DNA of 30,353 nt from Basidiobolus ranarum (Eukaryota > Basidiobolomycota > Basidiobolomycetes > Basidiobolales), in contig JASJQH010000100.1 in assembly GCA_040143965.1 (NCBI GenBank), positions 1 to 30,353 on the forward strand. The letters run 5' to 3'. The notes beneath the pieces were generated by a model. The model did not search any database. It saw only the letters and a list, made by a program, of their open reading frames with translations, and had not been told where the DNA came from. Position numbers and translations under genes: made by a program. The number at the start of each line of letters is the position of its first letter. Within the stretch, counting starts at the first letter, position 1. Shown here piece by piece: positions 9,342 to 20,237 of this stretch.

Positions 9342-12300
9342 ATGCACCCACAGAGCTTTATCAAGCAAAAGGAGCTGGACCCTGGCAAACTGATTGAGCA
9401 AGCACTTCACGACAGAACAATCCCTCCATCTAGATTGTACTCATTTGAAGCATATTTTATCTTATAGTGATAGACTAATTCTTACCATTGCAAAATTAGT
9501 TATCAATCACCTACTAGAGCAAGCTCGTCTACTCATTTTTCGACATTTGACTCTCCCGTACGTACATCATCTACATTTGAGCTCTGGTTCTTCTCATATC
9601 CGAGTGATTGGCTAATTTCGATAGTTTCTTTTATTGCATATAGACACGAACAAAGCGGAAACTGTCGACGAAATTATTAAGACAAGAGCGGGATAAAATT
9701 ACAAGTAGAGATTCTTTTGATAAATGCAAAAAACAGACGTTACAAAGTGGGTTGGAAAATGGTATGTAGACTATATGCAAAACATTTTCACTGGTGTGTT
9801 TAATAATTGAGCCCTCCAAGCCCAGGAAGGTCTGAACCGCAGTAAAAGGCCACGAATTGAACGAGACCTTTCAGCGTTTGAACATAAGCCATTGAATCTT
9901 GTAGAAATATTAGACAACGAAAGAGATTCAAAACCACTACTTGTAAGCCCTCCCAAGAAACTTTACAGAAAAGAACTCAGTTTCCAGAATAGCCATGTTT
10001 CTCCAACTAAACAAATACAAAAACCACAAAGTATTTCTTTGGTATGTAAACGTTTATTCTCGACCTTTTATATATTAGATATCACTAAGCTCTAGTCGAC
10101 ATCAGATTGAGAAAGAAAAGAAACCTTCAACTCCGACAAACAAGCGAAACCACTCTTGTGTGTGGGTTAGTGACGAAGAGGAGCCTGGTAGGTTTAACCT
10201 ATTAAGAGTTGATTCTTGACAAATATTCTGGATATCAATCGTATTTTTCTATCCACTCAGAACATGAAGACTTGGGTAAATCAGAGAAACCAATATTAAT
10301 CGGAACACCTGACGATGTACCTGGAGATAATCACTCTTTAACAACATCCAAAGGAAAGATTTCGGTTCAGCCATCTTTTCAAATTGTAGCTACTCCAGAG
10401 GATCAACACAAGATTAAAGATCCATTTGGTACTCCAGTATTAAAGGCATGCGTTTTGGCCATTTTTCAGGTCTAGCAAATTCTAACTCTATTATATCGAT
10501 TAGTCTTCAGAAGCTTCAATCGTGATTGGGACTCCAGAAGATCAAGATTGTAGCGTGGAACCCCGTCAGCATAGCCCAGTTCGAGATAGCATGTCGCCAG
10601 AGGTATATATATTCTGATAGAATACATTTCCTCAGAACAATCCTCTAACTGCAATTACTTAGTTATTTACAACACCATCAAAATTAAAGTCAAGAGAAAC
10701 AGACGCGAGCGTTAAATACATCCCTTGTGCTCAAAGGCCCATGATGGGACTGGAATGCCTGCTAATCGGGTGTAAGCATTATAACGGCGTTACAGAACGC
10801 ATACTTCTCAGTTACAGTCAGGACTCTATACAGCTATATCATGGTTGTGACCAACTGGCTATCATACCTACTGCACGAATCACTTCGGTCAAAGTAAGCA
10901 AATTTATTACTAGAAGGCTGCCTCAACTTGGCTAATCATATTTCTACTTGTAGTACTATAATCAAACACATCCATATTTGGTTGTACTTAAGACTAATCG
11001 TCGCCTGAAAAACGAGAAGTTTGCCGAGTATTATAACCCAGGTAACCGAATACATATATTCACTGCAGGTACCTTAGATTCATTGCCTTGGCTAACACGA
11101 AGATATAGACGACCTAACGCCTAAAAAAACACAAATTCAGTGTTTTTTTAAACATCCGCCCGATAAATTGATCGAATGTCTCGAGAAAACTTTAAGGTTC
11201 TCGTGCGAACCACTATCGTACGTATTTGTCACCCGAAGGTATCAAATGGTCTATTGATTACTAATCATTTGTCCTGATCAGTAAGCTGGAATGGGATAAG
11301 CTTTGCAATGAGTCTTCGCCAGATTATACCTCAACAAAATACAAAGGAAAAGACCTTCATCTGTATCATTATTTCGGTAATATTGATATATCTAAATCTG
11401 CGCGTGGGAATGAAGAGTCAACAGGCAATCGAAACTCTTTGTTACAACGGTACATACTACATCATTACTGAAGAATTGACCATTTGGTAGCATTAATATG
11501 AACGTTTTGAACCTTAGTTCGCCTGCAAAAACCCCACGAAGTCATTCACGAAAGACCATTTTGAAAAATAAGCAATCTTTAGAGTATGTAAACGTACCGA
11601 AAATTTTAGCTCACATTCGCCTCCCCATCTAAACTCTTTTCAGACTCTTTGTATATCCTTTCAACCGGGTAAATGCTCTTGCAGTCACTAGTGATGACGT
11701 CTCTCGACTATCAGAAGGAGAATTTCTGAACGACACACTTGTAGAGTTCTACATGCGGTATATACTTGTAGTAAAACCTATTGTAAAAACTGATACCAAA
11801 CCAAGGATATTTCATTAGATACATTCAGAACGATCTCTCAAAGAAAAACCCCACGCTAGCAGATAGAGTCCACTTCTTCAACCCATTCTTCTACCATCGT
11901 CTCACTCATAAGGACTCATCCAGGTTAGTTTTAAGGTTAGAATACAACCGGAATCCACCCTATCAACTGATTTTTCTCTAGCAATGCATACGAGAGAGTC
12001 AAAAAATGGACATCGAAAATAGATCTGTTCGAGAAAGATTATATCTTTGTTCCAATTAACGAAAAGTAACTGCTTAGTTTTGTCACCGACTTTCGCCTTA
12101 CCTTGACTGACGAAAGTTTTTTCTTTGTAGTCTGCACTGGTACCTCGCATTGATATGTTTCCCCGCGCTATTGCTGAACGACACGCACTTGGATCAGCCT
12201 GAAACGCGGCCAAAGACTGATGATGGTAAGCTACATAGTATTATTTGTCATTTCTTCGCTAACCTAACCCATTCTCAAGTTTATGAATGCAACGACGAAG

Positions 12301-12950
12301 TGACAGTTATCGACGTCCATTTGATAGAAGATTCTGCACCCCAAAGCATAGATGAGGATATGAAAGCCGACAATTCCAAGAGGTTTTTGCTCATATATTT
12401 GATCATCTGTATTTGATGATAGAATTCAATTGACCCTTTATCCACCTAGTCCATGGATCATTATCTTCGACTCACTCAACTCTCGACATGAAAACGTGTT
12501 TGAAGTACTGAATACCTATTTATATCACGAGGCTAAAGAAAAAAAGAACATCAAAATCCGTGAGAAAGCAAAAGGAATCTATGCGAAAGTTGTTCACTTT
12601 TGCTATTACTCTTTCGCACTCCCATGTCTAACTATGTCTACATTTGATCCAAACTCTAGGTTCCTTGTCAAACGAATCATTGTGATTGTGGCGTCTACTT
12701 GCTACAGTATGTGGAGACTTTTTTGAGTGACTCCAAGAAATATCTAAACTTTGCAGTGGTAAGTATTATATGTGTAATTTATAAATGAACTTGGTGTCTG
12801 ATGAATGAACATTGAATTTAGGACCAGATGGAAGATACCACTGCTTGGTTTACACGGCAAGATATCGGAGGGAAACGGGAACAAATTCGAAATCTCATCT
12901 ATAAACTTAGTGAAGAATATACGAATATACAAGGAACCTCTAAAGCATAA
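9342..12950 (+). CDS. ULP2: Ulp2/SENP6-7-like SUMO protease (peptidase C48)
   Basis: Exons: 9342-9436, 9500-9557, 9644-9761, 9812-10041, 10106-10187, 10261-10451, 10504-10602, 10663-10893, 10954-11041, 11109-11217, 11282-11376, 11425-11449, 11518-11583, 11644-11757, 11819-11923, 11982-12065, 12131-12225, 12280-12382, 12450-12588, 12660-12758, 12822-12950; 784 residues. An in-frame TAA directly precedes the ATG. The C48 domain (about 500-765) shows [57 protein letters not shown] and CQTNHCDCGVYLLQYVE. The catalytic triad is His599, Asp670 and Cys719, with Gln713 for the oxyanion hole. Like Ulp2/SENP6-7 it carries an insert (about 612-662) before the Asp. It should remove SUMO, mainly chains, in the nucleus; SKRPR near 101-105 is NLS-like. 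The N-terminal half is disordered with repeated SIM-like motifs. Exon 6 could end at 10445 (GC-AG intron) instead of 10451. Confidence 0.9.
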
Positions 12951-13109
12951 CCTCATCAGATATAGAGAAGAGATGTATAAAATTTGAATAGTATGTAAAA
13001 CGTAAACCGTCCATCGTAAACCCTTTGTATAATATAGAATTTAATACAATGCTCGACAATAGCGTTTATTCTAAACTTTACATAAGAATCTATTAGTGTA
13101 GTTTATGAA

Positions 13110-14185
13110 TCAAAAACCAAAGGAATCATCCACATAATCATCATTGATATCTATATCATTATTAATATATGAATCATCATTCACAACAATGGTTTCTCCA
13201 CCATCATATGGTCTATCATACCAATCGTTACGTGGTTCAAATTCATCTGAAATAAATGAACCAACCAAAAGCCCAGCTAAAGCACCACCAGCTAGACCAC
13301 CAATTAGTTTTTTGTTGGAAAACTTCTTACCGCTAGTATTAGTGCTAGCTGATTGTACGGGTGGTGTTAATGGGGCAGGTGCAGGCGCAGGTGCGGGTGC
13401 ACCATTGTATGGTGGGTAACCACTGCGATCATTTGGGTTTCTTGGTGCTTGGTTGGCATATGGAGCGTTTTGAGGTGGACGATAGTAGCCAGAATTTTGG
13501 GGTGGAGGATTGTAGGAAGCGTTTTGAGGTGGAGGATTGTAGGAAGCGTTTTGAGGTGGAGGATAGTAAGGGGAATTTTGAGGTGGGATATTATAGGATG
13601 GGTTTGGAGGTGGAGGATAGTAAGAGGAATTCTGAGGTGGAGGATTGTAGGAGGAATTTTGAGGGGGAGAACGGTACGGAGCATTTTGAGGAGGTGGATA
13701 ATAGGAAGGATATTGAGAGGGAGGACAAGCATTAGAGGTTGGAGGAAGTGAGTTATAAGGAGGAACAGCAGATGGTGGTCTGGCAACATTTGGATTGTAT
13801 GAGGAGTTTCCTTGCAAATAAGGGGCAGTTTGGTTGGTTGGATACGATTGACTTTTTTCTAAGTTTTCGTTATTACGCTGTGGAGGTTGATAGCCACCTT
13901 GTCTAGGCTCGCTACTTGGCATAGGTAGGGGTGAGTTGCTCGAAGAGTATGATGGTTGGCTTGCTTGTGTATCGATAGAACTGTAGGAAGGTGGGGAAGC
14001 ATAGTCATTTTCAGATCTTGGATCGATCCAAGTAGTAACCTGTCGATTGTGGTCAATATCTATATAAAAAAACTGGTTAGCGGTTTGAAAGATAAGCATC
14101 TCTCGATAAACTACTTACAATATGGCTTTCCATCCGGTGTAAACCTTTCCTCCCACCCTGCTGGTAAAGGACCCTTAGAAGACAT
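13110..14185 (-). CDS. WW-domain protein with Pro/Gln/Tyr repeats and glycine-rich hydrophobic segment
   Basis: Two exons, 14185-14119 and 14059-13110, join inside the WW domain; 338 residues. Residues about 6-40 read LPAGWEERFTPDGKPYY then IDHNRQVTTWIDPR, a textbook WW domain with both tryptophans, which binds proline-rich peptides. A long Pro/Ser/Gln/Tyr linker follows, with about ten 9-residue units of the PPQNxSYxP type encoded by a 27-bp repeat. Then come an APAPAPAP run, a glycine-zipper-like hydrophobic stretch (LIGGLAGGALAGLLVGSFI) and an acidic, Asp/Asn-rich tail. The last two suggest membrane or self association. I know no precise function for this arrangement. An AATAAA signal (13065-13070) lies 40 nt past the stop; the 3' end converges with the SUMO protease gene 159 bp away. 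Confidence 0.85.
13455..13720 (-). repeat. 27-bp coding tandem repeat array
   Basis: About ten imperfect 27-bp units inside the WW-protein gene, encoding PPQNxSYxP-type 9-mers on the minus strand. Some neighbours are identical: on the plus strand TTTTGAGGTGGAGGATTGTA recurs at exact 27-bp spacing around 13500-13555. Because 27 is a multiple of three, other frames stay open too and produce meaningless plus-strand frames. Confidence 0.9.
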
Positions 14186-14808
14186 GATTTATTCTTAAGG
14201 AGAGATATTTAGTGTATCAAGATGTCAAGCAGGCAAATGTATTGAAGATCCTAAGAATGGTTAGTAAGGCTTATATAATTTCAATCCACAAAAACCATTT
14301 CCCATTTTCCATACCCAGGAAACTTCGGAATTGCGGTCTAGACCACATGACGTATGTGATGAATTCCACCAAATGTACTTGGCTTATCAGTAGTTCGATG
14401 TGGAATTCACCAAAGAAAACAAGTCACGTTGACTAGATGGAGATTTCGTTCGAATAGTGTCTGATTGAATCATCCAACTCTCGGCAAGTTTTCCAAAAAT
14501 ACCTGGGTAATCTTATTATTACTAGTATTAGTAGCAATAGTAGCAGAAACAATAACATCAGCACCATTGGTCGTTGAAAAAATCGAATTTCTTGTACGGT
14601 TTCGCGAAATAAACTTCATATATGCCAAGACTAAATTTCTTAGAATTTCTCAGAAGATAAAGAATCCTTCGATATCAATTTTTTCAAGTTTCTTTACTTT
14701 CTGACCGTTTTATGTAATAACTGTCCAACAAGAAAATTATGTTGAAAGAGGGGTGTCTTTTTTATATATAATAAAGTATGGGCAGAGTTGATAAGAACAA
14801 GTGTGAAT
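14186..14808. other. intergenic region, WW gene promoter and 4E-BP 3' side
   Basis: Sequence between two minus-strand genes. It contains a 49-codon minus-strand frame (14476-14625) without recognisable similarity. No RNA gene is evident. Confidence 0.45.
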
Positions 14809-15348
14809 CTATTCCAATTCCATATCAAACATATCGGTATCTTTATGATGCTCTATTCAATAAAAGAAGGTTAAATTTCGATAAAAGTAGAGAATATTAG
14901 TTATATTAAAGAACTAACCTTCGTTGGTATGATCCTCGGCTTCCTCTTCTTCTTCTTCACTACTTTCATTGGTGGTTTCTAGAAGTGAAGCGGGAGTGAA
15001 GGAATGCTGAAGGTGGGAGGTTCCAGTGGTAGAACCTACAGAGGCTCGGGTAACACCAGGGATGAAGGGAAGGTTGGTAGGTGGGGTTCTGGCAAGGGGG
15101 GAATTACGCAATTGAAGAAGTGTGTTACGATCATAAATGATCTTGGTGCCTTAAATGCCATGAAAAGGTTAATGGATAAAATATATAAATAAACTCGTTC
15201 ATCGTCTCTTACCACCAGGAGTAGTCGAGAAGATTGTGCCGTGTGGAGTAGTACTGTAGTCAGCAGGTAATGGTGTTCCGGGTTCGGCCCTTCTAGTTAC
15301 GGGTATATCTCTAGCAACTGAGACATTGGGTGAAAGGTTTGATGTCAT
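14809..15348 (-). CDS. 4E-BP: eIF4E-binding protein (4E-BP), animal-type translation repressor
   Basis: Three exons, 15348-15213, 15149-14919 and 14840-14809, give 132 residues (human 4E-BP1 has 118). The family is unmistakable: ARDIPVTRR (RAIP-like, 12-20), [17 protein letters not shown] (30-46) with the two priming Thr-Pro sites, the eIF4E-binding motif YDRNTLL (51-57), then [10 protein letters not shown] (60-69) with the later Ser-Pro/Thr-Pro sites, and a C-terminal TOS motif FDMEL (127-131). In animals hypophosphorylated 4E-BP binds eIF4E and blocks cap-dependent translation, and TORC1, docked through TOS, phosphorylates it for release. All parts are present, so the same control is expected here. 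The low-complexity Glu run (about 110-116) is a local addition. The TOS motif is coded by a separate 32-nt exon. Confidence 0.95.
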
Positions 15349-15848
15349 CTTATTTAAAGGGTCCTGTTGAAATAAAGAGTATGTGTAAAATGAATTAAGT
15401 CTACAAAAAGGATAACAGTCTAAAGAAGGTTATTTGCTATTTCTGAAAAGGAAAGAAAAGGTACAATAAGGAATCCTTGTGAAGGAGAAGGTAGGAGGAT
15501 GGTGGCCGGTTGACTATATCGAAATTTTGGTCAAGTGATTTTTCTTTCCGATAACAAAAATCCCAAAAGAATTAATGTTAATTTTTGATGCGAGAGGCTC
15601 AATACAGGTTTCAGCTGATCGACAAACTTGTTTAAACAAATTGAACGGCTCAAGCTCAGACAGTGCAAGCATAAGTGCATACTGTTTATTGAATCCACAG
15701 AGTCACGTACCAATGGAAAAATTCACTTTATTTTTAAATAAAATTATACATGTTGGTTAGATAATAGAGCAGATGAATTAAAATAAACCGTCTTTATGCT
15801 GTACAAGATCTATACTACTTTACACAAAATAATTGTTAGCAAGGAAAC
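15349..15848. other. intergenic region between 4E-BP and EAF7
   Basis: Both neighbours are on the minus strand, so this is the 4E-BP promoter side and the EAF7 3' side. Short open frames on both strands here have no support. Nothing else seen. Confidence 0.5.
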
Positions 15849-16705
15849 TCATCTTTTGGCCGAGGCTCTAGTGATTCTAGTTGAAACCGGTGAGGTAGCT
15901 CGGGCGCGTCTTCTAGTAGACACATTTGGAGTGGAAGGCTTAGAGTCAGATCGAGTTCTTCGTCGGCTACGTTTGACTAGACCTTGGTTTGAATTGATAA
16001 AGTTAACTTGTCATTTTCTAAGATTTGTCGCATTAAATAGTAAAATAGAAATAGCTTCGTGTATTCACCTTCAGGCTCAGGAGTAGAGACGGTGGAAGTC
16101 TCTGCAGAGGAGAGATTAGGGGAATTTTCTTTATCTATGCTTTCGACTTCCATTTTCACTTCGTCCTGGGGCGTATCATTAAATTCATATGAAGTAAGAG
16201 TGAATTCATTCTCTACAAAAGGATCTATTGTCCCGTTATAATAATAACCATCTTCACTTTCGTCCTCCTAAAATAAAATTCAAACAGTAGCTCTGCTTAT
16301 TAAATATGCGCATTTTCTTGAAGTAAAGTCCAAAGCAAGTTAGATGAACTAACCATTTCGTCCAAGAAGTTGAGGTTGAATAGTTCTCCTAAATATTCCC
16401 AAATATCTGATGCTGTACATTTGACTGGACTATTGGCGTTATATAGGCGAACGATATTGGCCATTCGAAAGTGCTTATGAATGCCTAAATTGCGGTTATT
16501 TCAAGTAAGTGATATAAACTTATGACCAGCTTGTGAGTAAAAAAGAAAGATAGTCTGTTTACTTTTACTTACCAACAGGTTTATTTCTTCCCATTGCTTG
16601 AAACAGAGCAATTTCCATCTGTGGAAGCCACACAAACTTTTCGGAATCTGAGAGTTCTGAAGAGAGTTCGGTTTTTGGAACCTCGTCTTTCTCAAAGTCG
16701 TCCAT
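15849..16705 (-). CDS. EAF7: Eaf7/MRGBP-like subunit of the NuA4 histone acetyltransferase
   Basis: Four exons, 16705-16573, 16484-16354, 16267-16069 and 16006-15849, give 206 residues. The N-terminal half holds the Eaf7/MRGBP (CT20) core: EKFVWLPQMEIALFQAMGRNKPVG, then GIHKHFRMANIVRLY, then SDIWEYLGELFNLNFLDE (about 22-88). In the family this part pairs with the Eaf3/MRG15 chromodomain subunit in NuA4 and in the Eaf3-Eaf5-Eaf7 (TINTIN) module that works in transcription elongation. An acidic stretch rich in Glu/Asp/Tyr follows. The C-terminus is strongly basic with Ser/Thr-Pro sites (VKRSRRRTRSDSKPSTP) and would act as an NLS or bind nucleic acid. The last intron has a less usual GTGAAT donor. 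Start: first ATG of the conserved frame. Confidence 0.88.
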
Positions 16706-17042
16706 ATGTAATACGGGAATGTAGTCAAGAGAGTAACAATACTAATAAATCTTCAAGTGGTGGACGCGAATATTATCCACCTAAATATATAGTAGTATAT
16801 CACGAAAACCTATGATATCCAAAGAGTGTTTTCAAATGTCAAATGAATTATTCTATGGCCTCTACTTATCCACTGGCCAATAAATCTCTTGATTTGAAGT
16901 AAATATCCAATCCATCAATTACGATCGAATTGTTTGTATATTGTGCTGATGCTTTGTAATTGGGATGATTTTACCTTACTTTTTACAATTAATTTATTTA
17001 ATAAATGAAGGAATTTTTTCAATGAAAAATACAATGAATTTC
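16706..17042. other. intergenic region between EAF7 and CHO2
   Basis: About 340 bp of AT-rich sequence separating two minus-strand genes: EAF7 promoter and CHO2 3' region. Several TATA-like runs occur (for example near 16790-16800). No gene seen. Confidence 0.5.
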
Positions 17043-20000
17043 TTAGTTGGATATTGTGGATGGATCCGATGGTTCTTGCGATTCTTTGAAACTAGGTGCA
17101 GGAACCAAGACTTTCCGGGCGTGGTATATTCTATTTGCAAGGTGACTAACATTACCATCCATTTCAACCACTTTCCAAGAAAACTCGACACCATACATAA
17201 GTTTGATTGCATATACAATTTTCCTGGCATCGGACTCTTTAAGACCATCGAACTCATCTTCCGGGAGTTCAGGGAAATGAATATCATCCGTAGCCAAGCA
17301 ACGCTGAATCACTGGGAAAAGTGTATTCTGAATCTCTTGCTGAGTAGGATGCTGAGGAAGGATACCAACTGTGATATCAAACGGTTGAGTTAAGGCTAGT
17401 ACCGAGTGCTTGCCGTCATGATGATATCTAAATTCATAAGTTCCAACTTCCCAGGGCAGCTTATCAACCGTAAAGACCATTTCCCCAGTTATCGTTGCAC
17501 CAGTTGTACCGTGAGCGATGGGCTGTTCCGCCTCGTTTTCTTCATCCGTTTTCTTGAAGACATACAGATAGCGCCCCTTGGATGCTATAGAGGTAATCTT
17601 ATTTGAGCCATTTGCACCGACTTTATAAACACCGATCCAGTCCTCGTTGCTATGATTACTAGGTGCAGTCCAGGTAAGTTTGATAGGCTCTCCAAGAGGG
17701 AAGATGCATGAAGAAGTTATAGTAGAGTTTTGAATTTGAAGAGAATACTGTAAAGAATCTTTGCGTTCAAGTGCTTGTTCCGATGTCATTCTAACTTCAG
17801 CAATTTTAACTTGTGATTGAGTTATTAAGCTTCTAGTTTCCGAAATGATTTCTTGAAGCTTTGGCTTAGCTTTATCTACGATTCCAGCTGTCTCTTCAAC
17901 CACTCTCTCGGCCACTTTCTCGAAAGACTCGGTAACCCGTTCGACAATCTTCTCTGCTGCCCTAGTGTTCATTACGATCATTTGAATCTCTGGGGTCTCT
18001 TCCAATCTTTCCCGAATAGGTTTGGGGATGAATTTGGCCGTTTTTACAGATCTTGTAAGTCCAGCTTCCTTACGAATAGCATTGCCATAGAGTTTACGCA
18101 TATGAGGGGCCTCCACATATTGTAAGAACAAGAAGTTGGAGATTTGCGAGAAGAGAACCAATCCGTATATCACCATACTGTTACTCATGAGGGTAATCCC
18201 CCAAAAAGCCGCATGTCCAATCAGTTTCTCTGGGTTGTTCAAGAATCTGTAGATACCCGTATAACAAAGGGTAGCTGGATACTCATCAATGAAGAAATCC
18301 CCATAAAACCAACCGAAGTCACCCAACACCTCAAACACAGAGACCGAAGTCCAAATATGAAGGGCGATTAGAAGCAACCCAAATGTGTGACGTAGCAGTA
18401 CCGCACCATACGTCCAGTCCGCTGGTAGATTGTACATCCTGAGAGCAACGGCAAGAAACGACACAAAGGTCATGCTTAACGAAAGATTGTATATGCTAAG
18501 GAAGGAGGATTAGAAAATTGATGACATCTGCAAATTATTCCATCAATATTTACCTCTTCCAATTTTCAAAGGCGTCCTTATTGGTACCACCATATTTGAT
18601 GAAGTGTTTGGTCCAAAACTTGGCATTGCTTTGAAAATATAGCACCGCACCCAATACGTAACTATGGATCAAGCGCCAAACGAGACACTGACCTACTAGA
18701 AACCAAGTAAAGATGTGTTCACCACCATTGGCCAACAATGGTATGATAACACCGCCATAGAGAATGATCAACACTATGAACAGGTCGTTAGAGCGGAAAA
18801 GGTCGAAGTTTTTGAAGACAATCAAATCACGTCGGAAGTACGAGTTGTGAATATCTCTAGTGGCATATCGATCCAAATTAACTCCAACCGAGTGGCAAAG
18901 ATCATTGTTGCTAGATGTATCCGTATCACTCTCTACGGATGGACGATTATGACGCTTAGGCATTTGTGGAGTGCCGTATATTTTATCAATATCTAAAAAA
19001 GTCAACAAATATACGTTATGTTACGCTCATTTTGAATCTTGGTAGAAATCTATACGTACGAGGATTCTCTACAAAGTAAAGGAATGCGAATTGAGTAGCA
19101 TGGGCTAGAAGACTAACGTATAGAACGGTATAGCTAGCAGTCATTAAAGAAACTCCATAGTAACCAATATAGCCAACTGAGTACATGGGATGTGGGGCCA
19201 TTTCAAATACACCATCAAAAGTAAGCGATTGTTCAATCAGGAAAAAGAAGTCGCCCCAATCTATAAAAACAAAGGAGTCAGTATCCAGTCTACCGTGAAA
19301 TATAATCGATTCTGTACGTACACCAGGCAAAATCTTTTACGACACGGTGAGCATCAATCTTCACCCAGAGATTAAAAGCAACTAAGAAAATTCCACCAAC
19401 CCATCGTAGCAAATTGAACATAAATCCGTAACTCTCTAAACCTTGCATAAAAGAAAGCGCAAAGCACATATACGACGTGAAATCATTGACAAGGATGAGA
19501 TCTACTACTTGACGAAAGAGAAGCCATGTGTTGAACTCAATCGGGGCAGACTATCAAAGAGAAATGGTGAGTAAACAGCAACAAACTCGAAGTTATTTGA
19601 ATATAAATGCTACTGTGGGCAGGATAATATAAAAAAGTTCCTAAAGTACCTCAAAATCGTAGTCTTTTCCCATCTTGGCGGTTAATTCTTTTTTGATCCA
19701 CGTGTAATACTTTCCGCCTTTGTCTGCGTCAAATATTCCCTTTTTACGAGCCAAGGAAACTAAACCTCGCTTGTCACTTTGATACTTTAATAATAAACCC
19801 AGACCTAGGTTGTAGGCAGCACGCCAGAGTAGAAAAACGACTAGGAAAAAATATTTCCGAAACTCACTCGGGAGTACGAAGAAAAGAAATGCTTGAAAGC
19901 ATAAAACACCCAGAGTGAAGTAATCAAACGCGGACTTTTCAACAATGGGATCAAACAGGGTAGTTAACATATCAGAGGTTGCTGGAACTTTGAAGACTAG

Positions 20001-20237
20001 AATCAACATAGTAAGTGAGTAAAAGATCGAAAGAGAATTACACATAAGTGTGCTATGTCACCGTCTACAAGGCAAGTACTGTTGAAGTACCAATATTTAC
20101 TACATACTTTTTCCAGAGGCAGTTTTACCATAGGTAACTTGCGGCTTATCTACATCATTCTCGACCTCACTAAAAGTAGAACTAGAAGTGAGGCTTTCTG
20201 AATCTGAGGCAATTGAGTTGCGTTGTCTCAAACTCAT
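17043..20237 (-). CDS. CHO2: phosphatidylethanolamine N-methyltransferase Cho2
   Basis: Six exons, 20237-20108, 19996-19650, 19550-19322, 19260-19060, 18992-18554 and 18495-17043, give 932 residues (budding yeast Cho2 is 869). Cho2 makes the first methylation of phosphatidylethanolamine toward phosphatidylcholine, using S-adenosylmethionine, in the ER membrane. Two related multi-span methyltransferase halves are visible. The first has RWVGG...[17 protein letters not shown] (about 212-242), [15 protein letters not shown] and ENPHIDKIYG. The second has WFYGDFF, then [17 protein letters not shown] (about 510-550) and [12 protein letters not shown] coiled segment and a C-terminal beta-sandwich-like domain (about 705-830, with DWIGVYKVG) complete the usual Cho2 plan. 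In yeasts CHO2 is repressed by inositol and choline; I saw no such operator here. A small acidic cytosolic N-terminus (1-43) begins at the only sensible ATG. Confidence 0.95.

Noticed and set aside
13361-13751. Several long plus-strand frames opposite the WW-protein gene
   Set aside because: They are by-products of the 27-bp repeat, which keeps all frames open; the WW domain and splice site fix the minus strand as coding.
14476-14625. 49-codon minus-strand ORF starting with ATG, just upstream of the WW gene
   Set aside because: No similarity, no splice partner and short enough to occur by chance.
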